Position numbers and translations under genes: made by a program. 64,000 bases of DNA from Rhodocyclaceae bacterium (GTDB lineage Bacteria; Pseudomonadota; Gammaproteobacteria; Burkholderiales; CAIKXV01): NCBI GenBank assembly GCA_020248265.1, contig JADCHX010000004.1, positions 695,870-759,869 of the forward strand, read 5' to 3'. Of this stretch, positions 59,547-64,000 are shown in pieces. Under the pieces are notes generated by a model. That model searched no databases. It was not told the origin of the DNA and saw nothing but the letters and a program-made list of their open reading frames with translations. Numbering within the stretch: position 1 is the stretch's first letter; each line of letters opens with the position of its first letter.

Positions 59547-60707
59547 ATGGGACGCTGGATCGAAGAATTCCCGGGCAACATGACCTGGTCGAACGCAACG
59601 CTGATCTGCAAGGGCATGGCGCCGTATGGCTGCGTCGCGATGGGCGAGATCGACGAGGTCTGCGAGCGCCTGCGCGAGCGGCAGGCCGAGCCCGACGCGT
59701 TCCGTGAAGAATGGGAGCGCATGGCGATGCGCCTGGAGCAGCGCGCCGATGCCGCCGAGGCCGCTGGCCACCGGATGACCGCGGGAAACTTCTATCTGCG
59801 TGCCGGCATGTACTACTTCACCGCCGAACGCTTCGTCGAGCCGGGCGAGCAGAAGCGCGCGCTCGGCCGCCAGTCACTCGACTGCCAGGGCAAGGGCCTG
59901 GTGCGACGCTACTCGAACATCGAGCGGGTCGAGGTACCGTACGAAGGCGGCTCGCTGCCCGCGTGGTTCCTGAAGGCGCCGGGCGTGACCGGGCCAGCAC
60001 CGACCGTCGTGGTGTTCGACGGCATGGACAACTGCAAGGAGATGAGCGTGCTGTTCAACGGGCTCGAGTTCGCGGCCCGCGGCTTCCACACGCTCGCGAT
60101 CGACGGACCGGGTCAGGGCGAATCTTTGCGCCTGCGCGACCTCTCCGCGCGCTTCGACTACGAAGTACCCGGCCGCGCTGCCTACGACTGGGTCGTCGCC
60201 CGCCCCGAGGTCGACCGCTCGAAGGTGGTGGTGATGGGCTACAGCTTCGGCGGCTACTATGCCGGGCGCGTCGCCGCGTTCGACCAGCGCTATGCCGCGG
60301 GCGTCGCGTTCGGCGCGCTGCACTGGGACCTGCATGGCTGGCAGCTCGAGATCAAGCGACGACAGGATGCCGACCCGAAGTCCACGCCGCAGTCGGCGTT
60401 CCACTTCCGCTGGGTGATGGGCACCGACACGCTCGATGCCGCGATCGAGAAGGCGCGCGGCTTCAGCCTGGCCGAGGTGGCGAAGGACATCACGATGCCG
60501 TTCCTGATCGTGCACGGCGAGAAGGACAAGGTCGTGCCGGTCGCCTCCGCGCACAAGGTCTTCGAGGCTGTCGGTTCCACGCGCAAGCACCTGAAGGTGT
60601 TCACCGAGGAAGAGGGCGGCACCTACCATGTGCAGCTCGACAACCGGCAACTTGGCGTCGACTACATCGCAGACTGGATCGCGGACACGCTGCAGGCCAT
60701 GCCGTAG
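59547..60707 (+). CDS. Alpha/beta hydrolase of the dihydroxypseudooxynicotine hydrolase/DUF1100-like type
   Basis: A 386-residue enzyme. An N-terminal helical cap region (1-125) precedes an alpha/beta-hydrolase fold. The nucleophile is S233 in GYSFGG, the acid is probably the Asp in HGEKDKVVP near 328, and the His is in TYHVQLDN near 357. TVVVFDGMDNCKE near 153-165 forms the oxyanion region. It resembles C-C or ester hydrolases such as 2,6-dihydroxypseudooxynicotine hydrolase and FrsA-like proteins. It sits between two Bug receptor genes; the substrate is unknown. Confidence 0.82.
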   Translation: MGRWIEEFPGNMTWSNATLICKGMAPYGCVAMGEIDEVCERLRERQAEPDAFREEWERMAMRLEQRADAAEAAGHRMTAGNFYLRAGMYYFTAERFVEPGEQKRALGRQSLDCQGKGLVRRYSNIERVEVPYEGGSLPAWFLKAPGVTGPAPTVVVFDGMDNCKEMSVLFNGLEFAARGFHTLAIDGPGQGESLRLRDLSARFDYEVPGRAAYDWVVARPEVDRSKVVVMGYSFGGYYAGRVAAFDQRYAAGVAFGALHWDLHGWQLEIKRRQDADPKSTPQSAFHFRWVMGTDTLDAAIEKARGFSLAEVAKDITMPFLIVHGEKDKVVPVASAHKVFEAVGSTRKHLKVFTEEEGGTYHVQLDNRQLGVDYIADWIADTLQAMP

Positions 60708-60760
60708 ATCGTGCAGCATATCGCGCGTGCGCTACCACGCCGTCAACAGAAGGAGTCAAC

Positions 60761-61756
60761 ATGAAAAAGCCGCTGCCTGCGCTCGCGCCGGTGCTTGCTG
60801 CAACGCTTGTCGCGTCCATGGCTTCGATCGATTCCGCGTCGGCGCAGCCGGCGCCTGCCTGGCCGTCCAAGCCGATCCGCCTGATCGTGCCGTTCGCCGC
60901 CGGCGGCAATGTCGACCTCACCGCACGGCTGGTCGCCCCCTCGATGGCGGACACGCTCGGCCAGCCGATCGTGGTCGAGAACCGCACCGGCGCCGGCGGC
61001 ATGGTCGGCGCCGAGGTGGTGGCCAAGGCCGCGCCGGACGGCTATGTGCTGCTCACCGGCTCGAACAGCACGTTCAGCGTCGTGCCCGCGCTCTACCCGA
61101 ACGCACCGTACAACCCGGTGCGCGACTTCACGCCGATCATCAACCTGCAGACCTCGCCGTTCGTTCTGGTGGTACGCAGCGGCCTGCCGGCGCAGAACGT
61201 TGCCGACCTGCTGCGGCTCGCGCGCGAGAAGCCAGGCACCCTGACCATGGGTTCCGGCGGCACCGGTTCGTCGAACCAGTTGGTGGGCGAACTGTTCCAG
61301 ATGCTCAACGGCGTCAAGTTCCTGCATATCCCGTACAAGGGCGCGGCGCTGGCCGCCACCGACGTGATGGGCGGCCAGATCGACATGCTGTTCGACCAGG
61401 GCTCGACTGCCAGCGGCAACGTACGCGGCGGCAAGATGCGTGGGCTGGTCGTTTCCGGACGCAACCGGATGGCTTCGCTGCCCGACGTGCCCGGCTTCGC
61501 CGAAGCCGGCCTGAAGGACTTCGACATTGCCAACGCTACCGGCCTGCTCGGCCCGGCCGCGCTGCCGGCGCCCATCGTGCAGCGGCTGCATGCCGCGGCG
61601 GTGAAGGCACTGGGCACGGCGCAGGTGAAGGAGCGCTTCGCGCAGATGGGTGTCGATGCCCAGGGCGGCACGCCCGAGGCGTTCGGCGCGTTCATCCGCG
61701 AGGACTTCGCGCGCTGGACGAAGGTGGTGCAGGCGAGCGGGATCAAGCCGGACTGA
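60761..61756 (+). CDS. Bug/TctC-type tripartite tricarboxylate transporter receptor
   Basis: A 331-residue binding protein with a signal peptide (cut near ASAQ, residue 29). Core motifs are KPIRLIVPFAAGGNVDLTAR near 37-56, ENRTGAGGMVGAEVVAKAAP near 74-93, and IPYKGAALAATDVMGGQIDM near 188-207. AAGGAG lies before the ATG. It follows the hydrolase gene by 53 bases and is convergent with the next receptor gene. Confidence 0.9.
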   Translation: MKKPLPALAPVLAATLVASMASIDSASAQPAPAWPSKPIRLIVPFAAGGNVDLTARLVAPSMADTLGQPIVVENRTGAGGMVGAEVVAKAAPDGYVLLTGSNSTFSVVPALYPNAPYNPVRDFTPIINLQTSPFVLVVRSGLPAQNVADLLRLAREKPGTLTMGSGGTGSSNQLVGELFQMLNGVKFLHIPYKGAALAATDVMGGQIDMLFDQGSTASGNVRGGKMRGLVVSGRNRMASLPDVPGFAEAGLKDFDIANATGLLGPAALPAPIVQRLHAAAVKALGTAQVKERFAQMGVDAQGGTPEAFGAFIREDFARWTKVVQASGIKPD

Positions 61757-61776
61757 GGGCCGGACCGACGGCGGGG

Positions 61777-62757
61777 TCAGAGCGGCTTGATCCCCGCCAC
61801 CTTCATCAGCTTGCTGTGCTTGTCGTAGTCCTGCCGGATGCGCGCAGCCATCTGTGCAGGGGTGGTGGTCCAGGGTTCGAACTCTTCGAGCCGCTTCCTG
61901 GTATCCGGGCTTTCCATCGCGCGCATGATCTCGGCGTTGATGCGATCGACCAGCGGCTTCGGCAGCCCGGCCGGCGCGAACACGCCGACCCAGCCGGCAT
62001 ACTCGTAGCCCGGCTGGCCGGACTCGGAAACGGTCGGGGTACCCGGGAACGCGGCGAGGCGTGAATCCGAAGTGACGGCGATCAGCCGCAACCGGTTGGT
62101 GCCCAGATGGGTCGACACCGACGCGGGCGTGCCTGCCGAGAGCTGCGCCTCGCCCGAGACCAGTGCCGCGGTCGCCGGGCCACCGCCCTTGTAGGGCACG
62201 TCGACCATGCGCGTGCCGCTCATGGAGCCCAGCAGCGCGACCGCCAGGTGCGAGAAGCTGCCGCTGCCGGCGGTGGAATAGAACAACTGGTCGGGCCGCG
62301 CCCGCGCCAGCGCGATCAGGTCCTTCACCGACTTCACCGGCAGCGACGGATGCACCACCAGCAGGCCGGTCTGGCGCACCAGCGTACCGATGCCGACGAA
62401 ATCGTTCAGCGTGTCGTAGGGCAGCTTCGCGTACACGAACGGATTAACCACGTGCGCCATCGAATGCACCATCAGCGTGTAGCCGTCGGCCGGGGACTTG
62501 GCGACGATGTCTGCACCGATCGTGCCAGCTGCGCCACCGCGGTTGTCGATCATGAACTGCTGGCCGAGGTTCTCCGAGATCTTCTGGAACACGATGCGGC
62601 CGACGATGTCGGTCAGGCCGCCTGCGGCCCAGGGCGTGACCACGCGCACCGGCTTGGCCGGCCAGTTCTGCGCGAAGGCGTCATGCACGGCAACCGAGGC
62701 GAGCAGGGCTGGTGCGACGATGGCAACTGCCGTGGTGGCGCGTCGTGTCGGTTTCAT
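61777..62757 (-). CDS. Bug/TctC-type tripartite tricarboxylate transporter receptor
   Basis: A 326-residue binding protein with a signal peptide (cut after AFAQN, about residue 30). Core motifs are KPVRVVTPWAAGGLTDIVGR near 35-54, DNRGGAAGTIGADIVAKSPA near 72-91 and VPYKGGGPATAALVSGEAQL near 186-205. Its start is only 38 bases from the end of the integrase pseudogene, so its promoter may have been replaced by the integron remnant. The ligand is unknown. Confidence 0.9.
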   Translation of the reverse strand: MKPTRRATTAVAIVAPALLASVAVHDAFAQNWPAKPVRVVTPWAAGGLTDIVGRIVFQKISENLGQQFMIDNRGGAAGTIGADIVAKSPADGYTLMVHSMAHVVNPFVYAKLPYDTLNDFVGIGTLVRQTGLLVVHPSLPVKSVKDLIALARARPDQLFYSTAGSGSFSHLAVALLGSMSGTRMVDVPYKGGGPATAALVSGEAQLSAGTPASVSTHLGTNRLRLIAVTSDSRLAAFPGTPTVSESGQPGYEYAGWVGVFAPAGLPKPLVDRINAEIMRAMESPDTRKRLEEFEPWTTTPAQMAARIRQDYDKHSKLMKVAGIKPL

Positions 62758-62795
62758 ACAGTGTCCTCCCGTTGTTTTCGGGTAGGTTACCGCGT

Positions 62796-63715
62796 CTACC
62801 GTTTCACGAATGCTGTCACGGCCAAGACCGGATCGAAAGCGGGCATCCCCTCCGCCGCATGGTCGGGCAGTGAATCGACCGGGCTGCGGACCCCGCCGCC
62901 CCCGATGTTGAGCACATGCGTGTAGATCATCGTCGTCGACACATCGGCATGCCCAAGCGCGGATCCACCGAGTGCGTCGCCTGCGGAAAGACCCAGAACC
63001 ATGTCCATGAATACCCCGCCCTCGGGTACTTCCGCTCCAGTGCGTCTGGCATCTCGACGCCGCCGCGTCCGGCCACCTGATCTGCACGCCACAGGGCCCC
63101 GGCGCGTGCCAGCTGTCCGCGTAGCCCACCCGTCAGGCTCTGCGGAAGCATGACGACCCGATCCTTCCCGCCCTTCCCCTCGCGGACGATGATCGCGCGA
63201 CGCGTGAAGTCGACATCCTTCACCCGTAACTGCAGGCCTTCGGTGATGCGCAGGCCGGTACCATAGAGCAACTGGGCGAACAGACGGTGCTCGCCGTCCA
63301 TCACCGCAAAGATGCGCGCGATCTCGTCCGGCCACAGCACCACCGGCAATCGCTTCGTGCCACGTGGCCGGTCGATACCGGACATCCAGGGCAGGTCGAC
63401 CTCCAGCACCTTGCCGTACAGGAACAGCAATGCAGACAGCGCCTGGCTGTGCGTGGATGCCGAGACTTTGCGCTTGTTCGTCAGCCAGGACAGGAAGAGC
63501 TCGACTTCCGGCCTGCCCATGTCGGCGGGGTGCCGCCGGTCGTGGAAGTGGATGAACGCGCGCGCCCAATGGACGTAAGCCTGCTCGGTGCGCATGCTGT
63601 AATGCAGGTAGCGAATGCGCTCGCGCAGCTGATCGAGCAGTTTTTCGGACCTCAGCGTGGGGAGCGGCAGCTTGCCGGTTTTCATGGCTGGATTATTGGA
63701 GGAAATATCCAGCAT
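62796..63715 (-). pseudogene. intI: Integron integrase IntI-type tyrosine recombinase, internal deletion and frameshift
   Basis: The first part (63715 or ATG 63685 down to about 62960) encodes a normal IntI N-terminus: [25 protein letters not shown] quoted in part as [16 protein letters not shown], the first catalytic Arg in [19 protein letters not shown], and the integron-specific patch [20 protein letters not shown]. Then SVDPR is joined in another frame directly to the family's [17 protein letters not shown] block near 62950. About 60 residues containing the catalytic HxxR and second Arg region are missing, and the main frame ends at a stop near 62927. The C-terminal block VRSPVDSL remains to 62796. 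The recombinase must be inactive. Confidence 0.85.
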
Positions 63716-63879
63716 AATTCTCTTAAGCTGCGGAAAAGAAGGGCGGAAACAGGTGCTTACGATGCCGATTTACGGAGACGATCGGCGGCGGTAAAGGGCA
63801 AGTTCGTCTCCCTACAACACGTTGGCCGGTTTTCGCATCATGACGACCTGGAAGTTCTATTGCGAATGGAAGTCCGATA

Positions 63880-64000
63880 GAGGGTGTCCGGAATTTTGTG
63901 TGCGAGGCATATCATGACGATGAGGAGCATGTATGCCAAGCAGGAAAACGACGATTGCGGCCCAGGCCCGAGCGGCGCGGATGCCGTCCATTCCGAAGGA
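63880..64000 (+). mobile_element. Left end of an IS256-family insertion sequence (cut by window edge)
   Basis: GAGGGTGTCCGGAATTTTG at 63880 resembles the terminal inverted repeat of IS256-family elements. It is followed 53 bases later by an ORF whose start looks like an IS256/mutator-type transposase. A GAGGAG ribosome binding site sits ahead of the ATG. The rest of the element lies to the right of the window. Just before it, 63716-63879 holds no recognised gene. Confidence 0.6.
63933..64000 (+). CDS. IS256-family transposase, N-terminal fragment
   Basis: Only 22 codons are inside the window. They read MPSRKTTIAAQARAARMPSI and then PK, similar to the basic N-termini of IS256/mutator transposases, where a PSIPKE-like sequence opens the conserved domain. 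The catalytic DDE domain lies outside the window. The call rests on this short stretch, the nearby inverted-repeat-like sequence and the GAGGAG site. Confidence 0.55.
   Translation, partial: MPSRKTTIAAQARAARMPSIPK

Noticed and set aside
63800..63830. attC-like core site (ACAAC with GTTGG) near the integrase pseudogene
   Set aside because: It deviates from the RYYYAAC/GTTRRRY core sites, and no second pair or cassette structure is visible.

Overview
The window is high-GC chromosomal DNA from a betaproteobacterium, most likely of the order Burkholderiales. The evidence is the leuS-lptE-holA-proA gene order, the BPSS1780-family membrane protein, the lysine-rich SWIB protein, the ubiE-Tim44-ubiJ-ubiB run, and four Bug-type periplasmic receptors of the tripartite tricarboxylate (TTT) transporter type. 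No rRNA, tRNA or CRISPR array was seen. Genes are densely packed. The longest stretch without an intact gene is the right edge, about 62760-63930, which holds a broken integron integrase, a short unexplained stretch and the start of an insertion sequence.

Layout. 1-1985: tail of ffh, a queuosine-precursor transporter and an aminotransferase. 1996-8603: seven genes on the minus strand in a tight operon built around the arsenosugar radical-SAM protein ArsS and two glycosyltransferases, with flavoprotein oxidoreductases, a TVP38 membrane protein and a DUF3047 exported protein. 8643-10933: the rpsP-rimM-trmD-rplS operon with a clear sigma-70 promoter. 10950-18239: an exported protein of unknown function, a ThDP enzyme, a DUF1501/DUF1800 pair and a TauD-type dioxygenase.

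18285-29022 is the most interesting region. A divergent GntR regulator faces an eleven-gene run on the plus strand: a SuyA/SuyB-like sulfolactate sulfo-lyase, a molybdopterin sulfite oxidase, all four subunits of a succinate dehydrogenase/fumarate reductase-like complex, a Bug receptor, a two-subunit class I fumarase-like hydratase and an Ldh/ComC-like 2-hydroxyacid dehydrogenase. Together they suggest oxidation of a sulfonated succinate analogue such as 3-sulfopropanoate to a fumarate-like alkene, hydration to (R)-sulfolactate, cleavage to pyruvate plus sulfite, and oxidation of sulfite to sulfate. This pathway is an inference from gene content. The families are well supported, but the substrate is not proven.

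29059-54068 is mostly housekeeping: polA, a LOG-family protein, SWIB, thrB, uvrD, leuS, lptE, holA, proA, an FkbM methyltransferase, a lipoyl-domain dihydrolipoyl dehydrogenase, a HIT protein, phoBR with a Pho-box-like repeat, and the ubiquinone genes ubiE, ubiJ and ubiB. 54135-62757 is catabolic/transport accessory DNA: a sodium-solute symporter, a DUF4010/MgtC-type membrane protein, an LVIVD-repeat protein, three more Bug receptors and an alpha/beta hydrolase. 62796-64000 carries an integron integrase pseudogene and the left end of an IS256-family element cut by the window edge.
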